From the NCBI GenBank assembly GCA_963751795.1, contig CAVVVI010000004.1, positions 620,001 through 684,000 on the forward strand: a DNA stretch of 64,000 nt, in the 5' to 3' direction. A model generated the notes under the pieces. The model did no database searches. It was not told the origin of the DNA and was given only the letters and a program-made list of their open reading frames with translations. Source of the DNA: BOG-908 sp963751795 (GTDB lineage: Bacteria; Pseudomonadota; Alphaproteobacteria; Acetobacterales; Acetobacteraceae). Shown here in pieces: positions 34,048-43,012 of the stretch (position 1 is its first letter; the number at the start of each line of letters is the position of its first letter). Both the position numbers and the translations under genes were made by a program.

Positions 34048-34545
34048 ATGGGTAGTGCGCAATGGCTTTTGGAAGTGGCGCTGCTGCTCTTGCTTGCCGC
34101 CACGCTGTTCCATGCGCTGCGCCTGGAGCGCGCGCTGGGTGTGCTGAAGCGGGACCGTGCCGTGCTGGAGGAGCTGGTGACAGGATTTAACGACAGCACA
34201 CGCCAGGCGGAAAGCGGGATCGAGCGGCTGCGTAGCGCGGCCGATGGCGCCGGGCGCCAGATGGCGCGGCAGACCGAAACCGCGCAGCGGCTGCGCGATG
34301 ATCTGAGTTTTCTGGCGGACAGGAGCGACCGTCTGGCCGAGCGGCTGGAGGCTGCGGTGCGAGCGGCGCGCATGTGCGGCGACGGGCTGGTTCTGGCGCC
34401 ACCGATGCCGGTTGCGGCTGCGCCCGTGCCGCAGCGCGCGGCGGTGGCACACACTACAGAGCCGATGCCGGACCCGACCGCCGCACCGGTGCTGCGCAGC
34501 CAGGCGGAGCGCGAATTGATGCGCGCGCTGCACGGGAGGAGCTAG
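34048..34545 (+). CDS. DUF6468-type flagellar operon protein
   Basis: A 165-residue protein with an N-terminal membrane helix ('LLEVALLLLLAATLFHALRL') and a coiled coil from about residue 28 to 110 ('RDRAVLEELVTGFNDSTRQA', 'TAQRLRDDLSFLADRSDRLA'), then a Pro/Ala linker. This matches the DUF6468 proteins found between fliM and motE in alphaproteobacterial motor operons; function is not established. AAGGG lies upstream of the ATG. It is one base from motE. Confidence 0.78.
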   Translation: MGSAQWLLEVALLLLLAATLFHALRLERALGVLKRDRAVLEELVTGFNDSTRQAESGIERLRSAADGAGRQMARQTETAQRLRDDLSFLADRSDRLAERLEAAVRAARMCGDGLVLAPPMPVAAAPVPQRAAVAHTTEPMPDPTAAPVLRSQAERELMRALHGRS

Positions 34546-34546
34546 C

Positions 34547-35263
34547 ATGCCGTTGACACGCCCGAGGCTGCTGCCCGCGACGATCGCTACGATGTCGGCG
34601 CTGCTGCTGCTGAAATCGGCCTTGCTGGTGCAGGCTGCGGCCGAGGAGCCTGCTGCCGCGAAGGCGTCCGAAGCCGCGCCGGCGATGGCCGCGGTATCGG
34701 CATCGCCGCCGGTGCATGCCGCCGCTGCCGCGCCGCGGGCTGGCACCAGCCTTTCTGCCGCGCCACCCGAAGCCGCTGCACCCGCCGGGATCGGCACGCA
34801 GCCGGCGCCGATGAGCGACGGGGAGCGGGCGGTGCTGCTCTCGCTGCGCGCCCGTCGCGAGGCGCTCGATAATCAGGCGCGTGCGCTGGACCAGCGCGCG
34901 GCCGAACTGGACGCGGCTGGCCACCGGCTGGAGGAGCGGGTGCGGCAGTTGGCCGCCTTGCAGACCCGGCTGGAGGATCTGGAAGCCGGGCGCCAGGCGC
35001 ATCGCACGGAGAACTGGGCCGGGCTTGTCAAAACCTACGAGGCCATGAAGCCCCGCGAGGCGGCGGCAATCTTCGATGCGCTCGATATGCAGGTGCTGCT
35101 GCAAGTGCTGGACCGCATGCAGGAACGGCGTGCCGCGCCGGTTCTGGCCGCGATGCAGCCGGACCGCGCACGGCTGGCAACGCAGCTGCTGGCCGAGATG
35201 CGCACGCGTGCCACGGCGGTTCCAGAACCGGCCGCACCATCCCCCTCAGCCCCGAAAGGATAA
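34547..35263 (+). CDS. MotE-like flagellar motor chaperone protein
   Basis: A 238-residue protein with an N-terminal membrane/signal helix, an Ala/Pro-rich linker, a coiled coil at about 90-150 ('LRARREALDNQARALDQRAA') and a C-terminal MgtE-N-like domain ('VKTYEAMKPREAAAIFDALD', 'VLDRMQERRAAPVLAAMQPD'). In Sinorhizobium, MotE is a periplasmic chaperone for the MotC motor protein. Here no motC is adjacent, so the partner may be FliL, MotB or the large repeat protein at the operon's end. Confidence 0.82.
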   Translation: MPLTRPRLLPATIATMSALLLLKSALLVQAAAEEPAAAKASEAAPAMAAVSASPPVHAAAAAPRAGTSLSAAPPEAAAPAGIGTQPAPMSDGERAVLLSLRARREALDNQARALDQRAAELDAAGHRLEERVRQLAALQTRLEDLEAGRQAHRTENWAGLVKTYEAMKPREAAAIFDALDMQVLLQVLDRMQERRAAPVLAAMQPDRARLATQLLAEMRTRATAVPEPAAPSPSAPKG

Positions 35264-35273
35264 AGCCCCAATC

Positions 35274-35660
35274 ATGGCGATCGACAAATCGATGAATGTT
35301 CTCATCGTGGACGACTACAAGACGATGCTGCGCATCATCCGCAACCTGCTTAAACAGATCGAGTTCAGCAATGTCGATGAGGCTTCTGACGGCGCCGAGG
35401 CCTTGGCCAAGTTGCGCTGCGGCCATTATGGCTTGGTGATCAGCGACTGGAACATGGCGCCGATGACGGGGCTCGAGCTGCTGTGCGAGGTGCGCCAGGA
35501 TATTCGTCTGAAGCATACGCCGTTCATCATGATCACCGCCGAGAGCAAGACGGAAAACGTGGTGGCCGCCAAGCAGGCAGGTGTTTCCAACTACATCGTC
35601 AAGCCGTTCAACGCCGAAACGCTGCGCGAGAAGATCGAAAAGGTGCTGGGGCATGCCTGA
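35274..35660 (+). CDS. CheY-like single-domain response regulator
   Basis: A 128-residue receiver domain: acidic pocket 'LIVDDYK', phospho-acceptor Asp in 'LVISDWNMAPMTGLELL', Thr in 'FIMITAESK' and the conserved Lys in 'YIVKPFNAE'. In this operon it is the likely partner of the FliM CheY-binding motif. It overlaps the CheZ-like gene by eight bases, coupling regulator and phosphatase. Confidence 0.93.
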   Translation: MAIDKSMNVLIVDDYKTMLRIIRNLLKQIEFSNVDEASDGAEALAKLRCGHYGLVISDWNMAPMTGLELLCEVRQDIRLKHTPFIMITAESKTENVVAAKQAGVSNYIVKPFNAETLREKIEKVLGHA

Positions 35661-36285
35661 GGCACCCGGCATGGGACATGACGATTTCGCGGCCAGGCTG
35701 CAGCGGCTGGCGCTGTGTTATGCAGGCGAGAGTAACGGCGCGCCGGGCGGGCTGGTGAGTGGACGGTTGGGGCCGCAGCGGCCGCTCAGCGCCGGCGAGG
35801 CGGCGTTGCTGGCCGAGATCGAGGCGCTGGCGGCAACGCTGGCCCATGCACGCGCCGAGATCGCGGCTATCGGCGCGGACGACATCACCGCTAGCCACAT
35901 CCCCAGCGCGACCGACGAGCTGGATGCGATCGTAACGCACACTGCCGCGGCGACCGACAGCATTCTCGAATCGTGCGAGCAGCTCGAGGCGATGGCCGAA
36001 CGCTTAGGGCGCGATGAAGCGCGCACGCTGCAGGATTGCGTGACGCGGATCTACGAGGCCTGCAGCTTTCAGGACATCACCGGCCAGCGGATCACCAAGG
36101 TCGTAGGCGCCCTGCAGGCCATCGAGCAGCGCGTGGCGCACATGGTGACGGTATTCGCACCGGACGGCGCGGGCGGCGGCGCGGCCGCGCCCCCGAGCGG
36201 AACGCCGCTGCTGAACGGCCCGCAACTGCCGGACGCGGCGATGGACCAGGCCACGATCGACGCGCTGCTGGCGAGCTTCGATTGA
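35653..36285 (+). CDS. cheZ: CheZ-like protein phosphatase of CheY
   Basis: A 210-residue helical protein with the CheZ catalytic signature 'ACSFQDITGQRITKVVGALQ', in which the Gln of 'FQDITGQ' would position water for CheY-P dephosphorylation, and a C-terminal 'DQATIDALLASFD', resembling the CheY-binding tail of CheZ. The ATG at 35653 lies inside the end of the cheY-like gene. CheZ is less common in alphaproteobacteria than in gammaproteobacteria but occurs in Rhodospirillales motor operons. Confidence 0.87.
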   Translation: MPEAPGMGHDDFAARLQRLALCYAGESNGAPGGLVSGRLGPQRPLSAGEAALLAEIEALAATLAHARAEIAAIGADDITASHIPSATDELDAIVTHTAAATDSILESCEQLEAMAERLGRDEARTLQDCVTRIYEACSFQDITGQRITKVVGALQAIEQRVAHMVTVFAPDGAGGGAAAPPSGTPLLNGPQLPDAAMDQATIDALLASFD

Positions 36286-39119
36286 GCCTGCGACCGCCCG
36301 GACGGAGAGGACTGCGCGCCGGATGCGCAGGGCTTGCTTTGCTGCTGGGCGCGGCCGGCCCGGAGGCGGCAGGAAGCCCGCGCATCGAACGGCAGGTGCA
36401 CGGCGCGGCAGACCGGATTGTCATTCGTATCAGACGCGCGCCGGGGTTTGCCGTCCGGCAGAATGGGGCGGAGCTGGTGCTGGAAGTCTCCGGTCTGCCA
36501 GGCGGGCTCGCCACCCCGCCCGCTGCTTCGTCCGGCTGGGTGCGCGGGATCGTCTCGAACCCCGGCGGGGTGCGGCTGTTACTGGCGCCGGACGCGCAAC
36601 CGCGCGTGCGCGTGTTGGCCGACAGGATCGTGGTGGATGTGGATGGCGCGGCGGCGGCGTTGCAGCCGGGCCAGTTCCGGCCGGCTGTGCTGCCGCGACC
36701 CGCGGTGATGCCAAAGCGTGCTCGCGAACCGGCTTTGCCAGCCGCACGAGCGATCATCGCCGCCGTCAGCACCCCGGAGCCGGGCGCGACGCCGCAAAAA
36801 GCCGCGGGGCTCGCTCAAGCGACGCCGCCGCCAATGATGCAAGCGGCCTCGGTCAGCTTGCAGCCGGGCAGCGCCGGCCAGGCCGGCGGATCGCTGCTGC
36901 TGCCGGCCGACCGGCTGACCGGCGCTGCCGCGTTCACCCGCAATGGCGAGCTGCACGTGGTGCTCGATTCGCCGCGCCTGGCCGATCTCAGCCAGCTCAA
37001 GGACGACCCCGTGTTCGGCGCGGCAACCGAGCGGCTGCTGCCGGACGGCGCCGAATTGCGGATGCGGCTGCCGAAAGGCGCGGTGCCCGTGCTGGTGCAT
37101 CAGCCGGCGGGCTGGATGCTGACGCTGGGCGAGGGCCCGGGCACGCCGGAGCCGATGAGCGGGACCATCCAGGCCGGTACGCTTGCGCTGGGTGCGGCGA
37201 ATGCCGGCCATGTCGTCTCGGTGGAGGACGAGGCGACGGGCGGGCGGCTGCTGGTCGGCACGCAGCGCGATGCCGGGCAGCGTGTGCTGACGGAGCACCG
37301 CAGTGCGGAGTGGGTGCTGTTGCCGAGCTGGCAGGGCGCGGTGATCCAGCCGCTGGCCGACCGCGTGCGCCTGCTGAGCCGGGAGGGCGGGTTTACCGTC
37401 TCGGCGAGCGAGCCGCCGGCCTTGGCAGCCGTGTGGCCCGATGGGGCGGCGGCCGTAGCACCCGACGGTCGGCCGATGACGCGGCGATTCGATTTGCCGG
37501 CGCTGCCGGCTGCCATGCTGCAGCGTCGCCTTGCCGAGGCGCTGCACGATGCGGCCGTCGCACCGCTGGCCAGCCGCGCGGCGCCGCGGCTGCGGGTGGC
37601 GCAGGCGATGCTGGCCTGCGGGCTGGACGCGGAAGCTGCAGCGGTGCTGCAGGTAGCCGCCGCCGACGCGCCCGCGCTGATGCGGGACGCGACCTGGCAA
37701 GGCCTGGGCGCCATGGCCGCCTGGTCGATGGCACGCGCGGGCGGCGGGCCGGCGGCGCCGCCTGGTTTCGATCCGGCCGCGTTGGGCGACAGCGACGAGG
37801 CGATGCTGTGGCGGGCGCTGTGGCAGCCCGGCAGCGATCAGGCTGCCGCGGCCGGGCTGATGGCGGGGCGTTGGCGGCTGCTGCTCGGCTATCCGGAGCC
37901 GCTGCGGCACCGGGTTCTGCCGGCAGCTGCCGAGCTGCTGGCGGCCGGTGGCCAGGATGCCGCGCTGCGCGCGCTGCTGGCCGCGGTGCCCGACCCGGCG
38001 CTGGACTTGGTGCGCGCCACGGGCCTGCTGCGGCAGGGTCGCACGCAGGACGGCCTGGCCATGCTGGACCGGATAGCAGCGCGGCCTGACCGGCTGGCCC
38101 GGGCCGAGGCACGCGCGGCGGCGGCCGAAGCGCGACTGGCGGCGCACATGATCACCGTGGCGCAGGCCGCCGACGCGCTGGACGGGCAGCTTTACGCCTG
38201 GCGTGGCGATGATCGCGAGCTGCGGCTGCGGCTGCGCATCGCGGCGTTGCGGACCCAGGCGGGTGCCTGGCGTCCGGCGCTCGCACTGCTTGCCGAAACC
38301 GAACATCTGTTTCCCGCGGCGCAGGCCGAGTTGCATGCGGCTCAGGTGGGCGTGGTGTCGGGCCTGCTGCACAACGAACAGGCGGCGCAGCTGAATGCGT
38401 TGGACCTGGTGGCGCTGGCCGATGCTGCTGCCGGCCTGCTCGGCGCGGCGGATACCGAGGCGGCGTTGGCGCCGTTGCTGGCCGACCGGCTTCTGGCGCT
38501 CGATTTGCCGGATCGCGCCGAGCCGATCCTGCGCCGCTTGCTCGATCGTGCGGGCGATGGCGCCGCCCGGCCGGGGCTGGGGCTTCGTCTGGCGCGGCTG
38601 GTGGCTGAGCGGGGCGACGCGCGCGGCGCGCTGGATGTGCTGGACCGCTCGCACAACGACGGCGAGCCGGCGGCAGAGCCGCGAGTGCTGCTGCGGGCGC
38701 GGCTGCTCGCCGAGCTCGGCCGTGCGCCCGAAGCCTTGGCCGAACTGGCTGGCCTGCAAGACCCCGCCGGGGTGGAGATGCAGGCGAGCCTGCGCGAGAG
38801 CGCGCATGATTGGGCCGGCGCCAGCCAGGCGCTCTGCCGGTTGACGGCCGATCCGTCCTTTGTCGCGCTGCCCGCGCCGGAGCGTCAGGCACTGGTGCTG
38901 CGTGCGGCGCGCGACGCCAGCGAGGTCGGCGACATGGCCGCCTTGCGGGCGTTGCGCGGGCGCTTTGCCGCGCTGTTCACGCGCGACCAGGGCGCCGGCT
39001 TGTTTGGCGTGCTGACGGCCGAACCGGTCGCCCGCGTGTCCGACTTGCCGCGTGCAGCGCGTGAGTTGGGCGAGATGCGTGCGCTGCCGGCCGCGCTGAA
39101 AGCGATCCGCGCCTCCTGA
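36282..39119 (+). CDS. large exported repeat protein at the end of the motor operon
   Basis: A 945-residue protein. The likely start is TTG at 36282, overlapping the cheZ stop, followed by a signal-like stretch ('LRAGCAGLALLLGAAGPEAA'). Residues about 35-130 look like an AMIN-type or beta-rich domain ('DRIVIRIRRAPGFAVRQNGA'), then a Pro/Ala linker, a second beta-rich part (about 205-400) and, from about residue 400 to the end, helical TPR/Sel1-like repeats ('ALLAETEHLFPAAQAELHAA', 'LLARLRLLAELGRAPEALAE'-type pairs). I know no experimentally defined function. Location suggests a periplasmic scaffold around the motor; this is an inference. Confidence 0.78.
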   Translation: MSLRPPGRRGLRAGCAGLALLLGAAGPEAAGSPRIERQVHGAADRIVIRIRRAPGFAVRQNGAELVLEVSGLPGGLATPPAASSGWVRGIVSNPGGVRLLLAPDAQPRVRVLADRIVVDVDGAAAALQPGQFRPAVLPRPAVMPKRAREPALPAARAIIAAVSTPEPGATPQKAAGLAQATPPPMMQAASVSLQPGSAGQAGGSLLLPADRLTGAAAFTRNGELHVVLDSPRLADLSQLKDDPVFGAATERLLPDGAELRMRLPKGAVPVLVHQPAGWMLTLGEGPGTPEPMSGTIQAGTLALGAANAGHVVSVEDEATGGRLLVGTQRDAGQRVLTEHRSAEWVLLPSWQGAVIQPLADRVRLLSREGGFTVSASEPPALAAVWPDGAAAVAPDGRPMTRRFDLPALPAAMLQRRLAEALHDAAVAPLASRAAPRLRVAQAMLACGLDAEAAAVLQVAAADAPALMRDATWQGLGAMAAWSMARAGGGPAAPPGFDPAALGDSDEAMLWRALWQPGSDQAAAAGLMAGRWRLLLGYPEPLRHRVLPAAAELLAAGGQDAALRALLAAVPDPALDLVRATGLLRQGRTQDGLAMLDRIAARPDRLARAEARAAAAEARLAAHMITVAQAADALDGQLYAWRGDDRELRLRLRIAALRTQAGAWRPALALLAETEHLFPAAQAELHAAQVGVVSGLLHNEQAAQLNALDLVALADAAAGLLGAADTEAALAPLLADRLLALDLPDRAEPILRRLLDRAGDGAARPGLGLRLARLVAERGDARGALDVLDRSHNDGEPAAEPRVLLRARLLAELGRAPEALAELAGLQDPAGVEMQASLRESAHDWAGASQALCRLTADPSFVALPAPERQALVLRAARDASEVGDMAALRALRGRFAALFTRDQGAGLFGVLTAEPVARVSDLPRAARELGEMRALPAALKAIRAS

Positions 39120-39180
39120 GATGGTTACGCATCACAACCGAAGCCGAGAAATCTTTGGCCATCTTCGATATTTAGCTTGC

Positions 39181-39252
39181 TTAGGGGGGGTGCGGACCCT
39201 ATCTCACGCGTCCCGGCCCAAGGGGGCGAAAGCCCAACAGGTCATCTGCTGG
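39181..39252 (+). promoter_or_regulatory. structured 5' leader of speD, candidate cis-regulatory RNA
   Basis: The 147 bases before speD contain a G7 run (39184-39190), a GGGCGAAAGCCC hairpin with a GNRA tetraloop (39224-39235), and several C/G tracts able to compete for pairing, ending just before the GGGGG ribosome site. No known riboswitch consensus is recognisable by eye. Polyamine genes are often regulated by their leaders, so a cis-acting element is plausible but unproven. Confidence 0.4.
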
Positions 39253-39266
39253 TTTGGGGGTACGTG

Positions 39267-39731
39267 ATGAACGCACTTGCTCAGCTGGGGATGGTCTCGG
39301 ATTTCCCGAGCGATTGCCAGAACGACGTTTCCTTCCCCGTGCACGGCGCGGAGGAGCGAACGGATTACTTTGTTGAGAAGGACGGCATGAAGTTTGCCGG
39401 CACGCACCTTCTCATCGACCTCTGGGGCGCCAGGAATCTCGATCAGCCGGAGCTGATCGACCGTGCGCTGCGCGAGGGGGCTATCGTTGCGGGTGCGACG
39501 ATTCTGCACAGCCATTTCCACCACTTCACGCCGAACGGTGGCGTGTCGGGCGTGGTGGTGCTCGCGGAGAGCCACATCTCCATCCACACCTGGCCGGAAC
39601 GCGATTTCGCGGCGATCGACATCTTCATGTGCGGCGTGTGCGATCCGCGGCGTGCCATTCCCGTGCTGCAGGCGGCCTTCCATCCCGAGCGAACGGATGT
39701 GGGCGAGCAGCGGCGCGGCCGGGTCAGGTAA
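39267..39731 (+). CDS. speD: S-adenosylmethionine decarboxylase proenzyme
   Basis: SpeD makes decarboxylated AdoMet, the aminopropyl donor for spermidine. The 154-residue proenzyme contains the self-cleavage site 'AESHISIHTWPE' (between Glu101 and Ser102, which becomes the pyruvoyl group), His in 'HSHFHHFTPNGGVSG' and the catalytic Cys region 'FMCGVCDP'. Compared with class 1B enzymes of about 124 residues it has an N-terminal extension of about 40 residues. The ATG was chosen because GGGGG lies just upstream. It pairs with speE 95 bases downstream. Confidence 0.95.
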   Translation: MNALAQLGMVSDFPSDCQNDVSFPVHGAEERTDYFVEKDGMKFAGTHLLIDLWGARNLDQPELIDRALREGAIVAGATILHSHFHHFTPNGGVSGVVVLAESHISIHTWPERDFAAIDIFMCGVCDPRRAIPVLQAAFHPERTDVGEQRRGRVR

Positions 39732-39761
39732 AGCCGGCCCTCGATCTCGTGTAAGCGTATG

Positions 39762-39798
39762 AACGCCGCCGCCGGCATAGCTTGCCGGTGGCGGCGTT
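39762..39798 (+). terminator. 16-bp hairpin between speD and speE
   Basis: Bases 39762-39777 and 39783-39798 pair over 16 positions (one G-U) around the loop TAGCT, and the hairpin is followed by TTGTTGTGG. This is the strongest simple stem in the window. It could terminate or attenuate transcription from speD into speE, or protect the speD mRNA end; the T-tract is interrupted. Confidence 0.7.
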
Positions 39799-39825
39799 TG
39801 TTGTGGTGAGAGGGATGCCGCTGTC

Positions 39826-40677
39826 ATGTGGATCGAAGAAACGCTCTACCCGGATTGGGGCCAGCGCTTCCGCGTCAAGCGCGACATCGCCTCCGTGCGC
39901 AGTGCGTTTCAGGACATTCGCATCTTCGAGAGCCATGATCACGGCCGTGTCATGGTGCTGGATGGCTGCATCCAGATCACCGAGCGCGACGAGTTCGTCT
40001 ATCAGGAGATGCTGGGCCATGTTCCGTTACTGGAACATGGCGACGCGCGCCGTGTGCTCATCATCGGCGCCGGCGATGGCGGTGTGCTGCGGCGCGTTCT
40101 GATGCATGCGAGCGTGGAGCGTGCGGTGCTGGTGGAGATCGACGGCGAGGTGATGCGGCTCGCGCGCGAGCATTTGCCGGCGATTGGCGGCGGCGCGTGG
40201 GAGGATGCCCGCGCGGAGATCGTGACCGGCGACGGCATCGCCTATGTTCGTGATGCGGCTCCGGCCAGTTTCGACGTGATCATCGTTGACAGCACGGACC
40301 CGGCGGGCGTGGGCGCGGTTTTGTTCACCGAAGCATTCTACGCCGATTGCGCGCGGGTGTTGGGGCCGCGCGGTATCGTGGTGAACCAGTGCGGCGTGCC
40401 GTTCATGCAGGCCGACGAGCTGCGCGACGCCAGCGCGCGCCGCCGCACCGCTTTTGCGTGCGTGACGGCCTATGTGGCCGCGGTGCCGACCTATGTGGGC
40501 GGGCTGATGGCATTGGGCCTTGCGGCGAAAGACCCGGGCTGGGTGCGGCAGGATGTGGACGTGATCCGCGCGCGGGCGGCAGCGCAGGGTATTGCGGGAA
40601 CTACCGAGTATTGGACGCCGGAAATCCACGCAGGCAGCTTCAACTTGCCGCCCTACATTCAGCGTTGCCTCGCTTGA
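39826..40677 (+). CDS. speE: spermidine synthase
   Basis: SpeE transfers the aminopropyl group to putrescine. The 283-residue product has the family motifs 'DWGQRFRVKRDIASVRSAFQ' (N-terminal beta domain), 'VMVLDGCIQITERDEFVYQE', the nucleotide-binding 'VLIIGAGDGGVLRRVL' and the catalytic 'FDVIIVDSTDPAGVGAVLF' (the Asp of VDSTDP). Length and motif order are normal. A strong hairpin separates it from speD. Confidence 0.96.
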   Translation: MWIEETLYPDWGQRFRVKRDIASVRSAFQDIRIFESHDHGRVMVLDGCIQITERDEFVYQEMLGHVPLLEHGDARRVLIIGAGDGGVLRRVLMHASVERAVLVEIDGEVMRLAREHLPAIGGGAWEDARAEIVTGDGIAYVRDAAPASFDVIIVDSTDPAGVGAVLFTEAFYADCARVLGPRGIVVNQCGVPFMQADELRDASARRRTAFACVTAYVAAVPTYVGGLMALGLAAKDPGWVRQDVDVIRARAAAQGIAGTTEYWTPEIHAGSFNLPPYIQRCLA

Positions 40678-40708
40678 TCGCTCGGCGCGTCGGGAAACCA
40701 GGCGTGGA

Positions 40709-41881
40709 TCAGGCAGCCTCGCCCGCGGCAAAGCCGCTCGCCCACGCCCATTGGAAATTGTAGCCGCCGAGCCAGCCGGTCACGTCCACGGCCTCGCCGA
40801 TGACGAACAGGCCGCGTATGCCGCGCGCCTCCATGCTGCGCTGGCTGAGTGCCTGGGTGGCGATGCCGCCGCGCGTGACCTCGGCCTTGGCGTAGCCCTC
40901 GGTGCCCGAGGGTGTCAGGCGCCAGCACCGCAGCTGCGCTTCCAGCGCGGCCAGCTCGCGATCGGGGATGTCGGCCATCGGGCCGGCAGCGCGGTGCGTG
41001 GGCAGGAAGGCGTCGGCAAGGCGTTGCGGCAGCAGCTCGGCCAGGATGGCGCGCAGGCCTGATTTGGGGCGGCTGCGCTTGCCGGCGGCCAGCACGCCTT
41101 GCGGTGCGTCCGGCGCCAGGTCCAGCGTGATGGCCTCACCCTCCTGCCAGGCTGTGCTCACCTGCAGGATGGCGGGCCCGGACAGGCCGCGATGGGTGAT
41201 CACCATGCCCTCGCGAAAACGCATGCGGCCGACTGCGGCGGCCACCTCGGTGGAGACGCCCGCCAGCTTTTGCGTGCGGGCCAGGTCTGGCGTGGCCAGA
41301 GTGAGAGGCACCAGGGCCGGCCCGGTTGGCACCAGCGGCAGGCCGAACCGTTCGGCCAGCCGGTAGGCCAGCCCTGTTGCGCCGATTTTGGGTATGGACA
41401 GGCCGCCGGTGGCCAGCACGAGCGCTTGGCACGCGATGGAGGCGCCGTTGGCTTCCACGCGGAACCCGTCGCCGCCGGCCACCTCGCCGATCGTCTGGCC
41501 GAGGCGGATGGTGGCGCCGGCCGCGGCGCATTCGGCCAGCAGCATATCGACGATCTGCCGGGCCGAGCCGTCGCAGAACAATTGGCCCAGCGTTTTTTCG
41601 TGCCAGGCGATGCGGTGGCGCTCGACCAGCGCCAGGAAGTCGGCCGGCGTGTAGCGCGACAGGGCGGCCCGCGCGAAATGCGGGTTGGCGGAAAAGAAGC
41701 GGTCGGGCGCGCAGCCGGTATTGGTGAAGTTGCAGCGCCCGCCGCCGGAGATCAGGATTTTCTCGCCGGCGCGTTGCGCGTGGTCCAGCACCAGCACGCG
41801 GCGGCCGCGCCGGGCGGCGGTGAGCGCGCAGAACAGGCCGGCGGCGCCGGCGCCGAGGATCAGGACGTCAGTGTGTTCCAC
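40709..41881 (-). CDS. BaiN/HI0933-family FAD-dependent oxidoreductase
   Basis: A 390-residue flavoprotein with the Rossmann motif 'VLILGAGAAGLFCALTAARR', the family hallmark 'ILISGGGRCNFTNTGCAPDR', and the C-terminal FAD motif 'LFVIGEAVDVTGWLGGYNFQ' followed by 'WAWASGFAAGEAA'. Members of this family (YhiN, HI0933, BaiN) are widespread; most have no proven substrate. The GTG at 41881 gives the standard length; a longer open frame upstream runs antisense through the next gene and is not used. Convergent with speE. Confidence 0.9.
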   Translation of the reverse strand: MEHTDVLILGAGAAGLFCALTAARRGRRVLVLDHAQRAGEKILISGGGRCNFTNTGCAPDRFFSANPHFARAALSRYTPADFLALVERHRIAWHEKTLGQLFCDGSARQIVDMLLAECAAAGATIRLGQTIGEVAGGDGFRVEANGASIACQALVLATGGLSIPKIGATGLAYRLAERFGLPLVPTGPALVPLTLATPDLARTQKLAGVSTEVAAAVGRMRFREGMVITHRGLSGPAILQVSTAWQEGEAITLDLAPDAPQGVLAAGKRSRPKSGLRAILAELLPQRLADAFLPTHRAAGPMADIPDRELAALEAQLRCWRLTPSGTEGYAKAEVTRGGIATQALSQRSMEARGIRGLFVIGEAVDVTGWLGGYNFQWAWASGFAAGEAA

Positions 41882-41979
41882 GATGCCTGGGAGGTGCGCC
41901 TGGCGGCTGGCTGGGTCAAGGAAGGCGCGTTCTTTGCCAAACGAGAGAACCGGGCGGCGGCCGTGGGTTTGCAACCGGC

Positions 41980-42954
41980 ATGATGGTGAAGCTGGACCGC
42001 CCGCTGGCCGCCGCCGCCGTGGAGAGTGGCGCGCGGGCCTATTTCGCCGCGCGGCGCGCTTGCGTGGCGCCGTTCGTGGCGGCGCATTTCTCGTGGCGCG
42101 GCACGCTGGCGCTGCACCGTGCGGCGCTCGGCTGGGATGTGCTGAAGGCACCGGCCAATCTGTCGCTGGCGGTGCCGCAGGTGGCGCTGCATCTGGCCGC
42201 CAAGGCAGCCGGCCGGCTGGGTGCCGCGCGGGCGCAGGCGATTCTGGGCCGCTCGATCCTGTTGCCGACCGCCGTATCGCGCGAGATCGATTGGCTGGTG
42301 CATACCGAATTGCTGGAGCTGCCCTATGAGCAAGGCGAGCGACGCAGCGAGGCCAATGCGCTGGCCGACGCAATCCTGGCGGGCACCGAACTGACCGAGG
42401 CGCTCGAGGCGGCGCTGCGGGAGATCGGCGGGCATGGCGACGACCCGGCATTCCGCGCGCGGCTGGGCGAGGCGATGCAGGCTTACGGCCTGGCGCGGAG
42501 TGCCGCGGCCGAGATCACCACCGGGCTGCTCAATCTGAGCCTGGGCGCGGTGGCGCTGAATAAGGTGACGCCGGGGGCGGCGAGCTTCGGCCCGGCGCTG
42601 GCCGGAGTGATGGCGCATCAGACGGCGATTGGCGCCTTCCCGCTCGGGGCCTGGCTGGGCGGCGCCTGGTATGGGGTGTTCCCGGTTGCACCCTCGGCGG
42701 CGCTGCTGGCGACGACCACGGGTGGCATGATGCTGGCCGCCACCACCTTCGCTGCCTTCGCGGGCGTGATCTCCGATCCCGTGCAGAGCAGGCTGGGCTT
42801 GCACCAGCGCCGGCTGATGCGGATGATCGACGGGCTGGAGCGCCAGTTCTTCGACCAGGGTGCGGCAGGGTTCACGGTGCACGACCATTACGTAGCCCGC
42901 CTGCTCGATCTGTTTGATCTTGTGAGCGCGGCACTCCGGATCGCCCGCCTGTAG
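41980..42954 (+). CDS. DUF6635-like membrane-associated protein
   Basis: A 324-residue protein with an amphipathic N terminus ('RAYFAARRACVAPFVAAHFS', 'WRGTLALHRAALGWDVLKAP') and two or three hydrophobic segments between about residues 180 and 270 ('ITTGLLNLSLGAVALNKVTP', 'LLATTTGGMMLAATTFAAFA'). The pattern matches DUF6635 proteins of alphaproteobacteria; function is unknown. It begins about 100 bases from the divergent flavoprotein. Confidence 0.7.
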   Translation: MMVKLDRPLAAAAVESGARAYFAARRACVAPFVAAHFSWRGTLALHRAALGWDVLKAPANLSLAVPQVALHLAAKAAGRLGAARAQAILGRSILLPTAVSREIDWLVHTELLELPYEQGERRSEANALADAILAGTELTEALEAALREIGGHGDDPAFRARLGEAMQAYGLARSAAAEITTGLLNLSLGAVALNKVTPGAASFGPALAGVMAHQTAIGAFPLGAWLGGAWYGVFPVAPSAALLATTTGGMMLAATTFAAFAGVISDPVQSRLGLHQRRLMRMIDGLERQFFDQGAAGFTVHDHYVARLLDLFDLVSAALRIARL

Positions 42955-43012
42955 CGTGCGTTCCTGTCACGCGCCCTGCCGGATGGCGGGCTTTGCCCCA
43001 AGGGATATTCCT

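Noticed and set aside
36579..38807. A 742-codon open frame on the minus strand antisense to the large repeat protein
   Set aside because: Very GC-rich genes leave long open antisense frames; its composition (Arg/Gln/His-rich) and lack of motifs mark it as a shadow. The plus frame has a signal peptide, TPR-like repeats and operon continuity.
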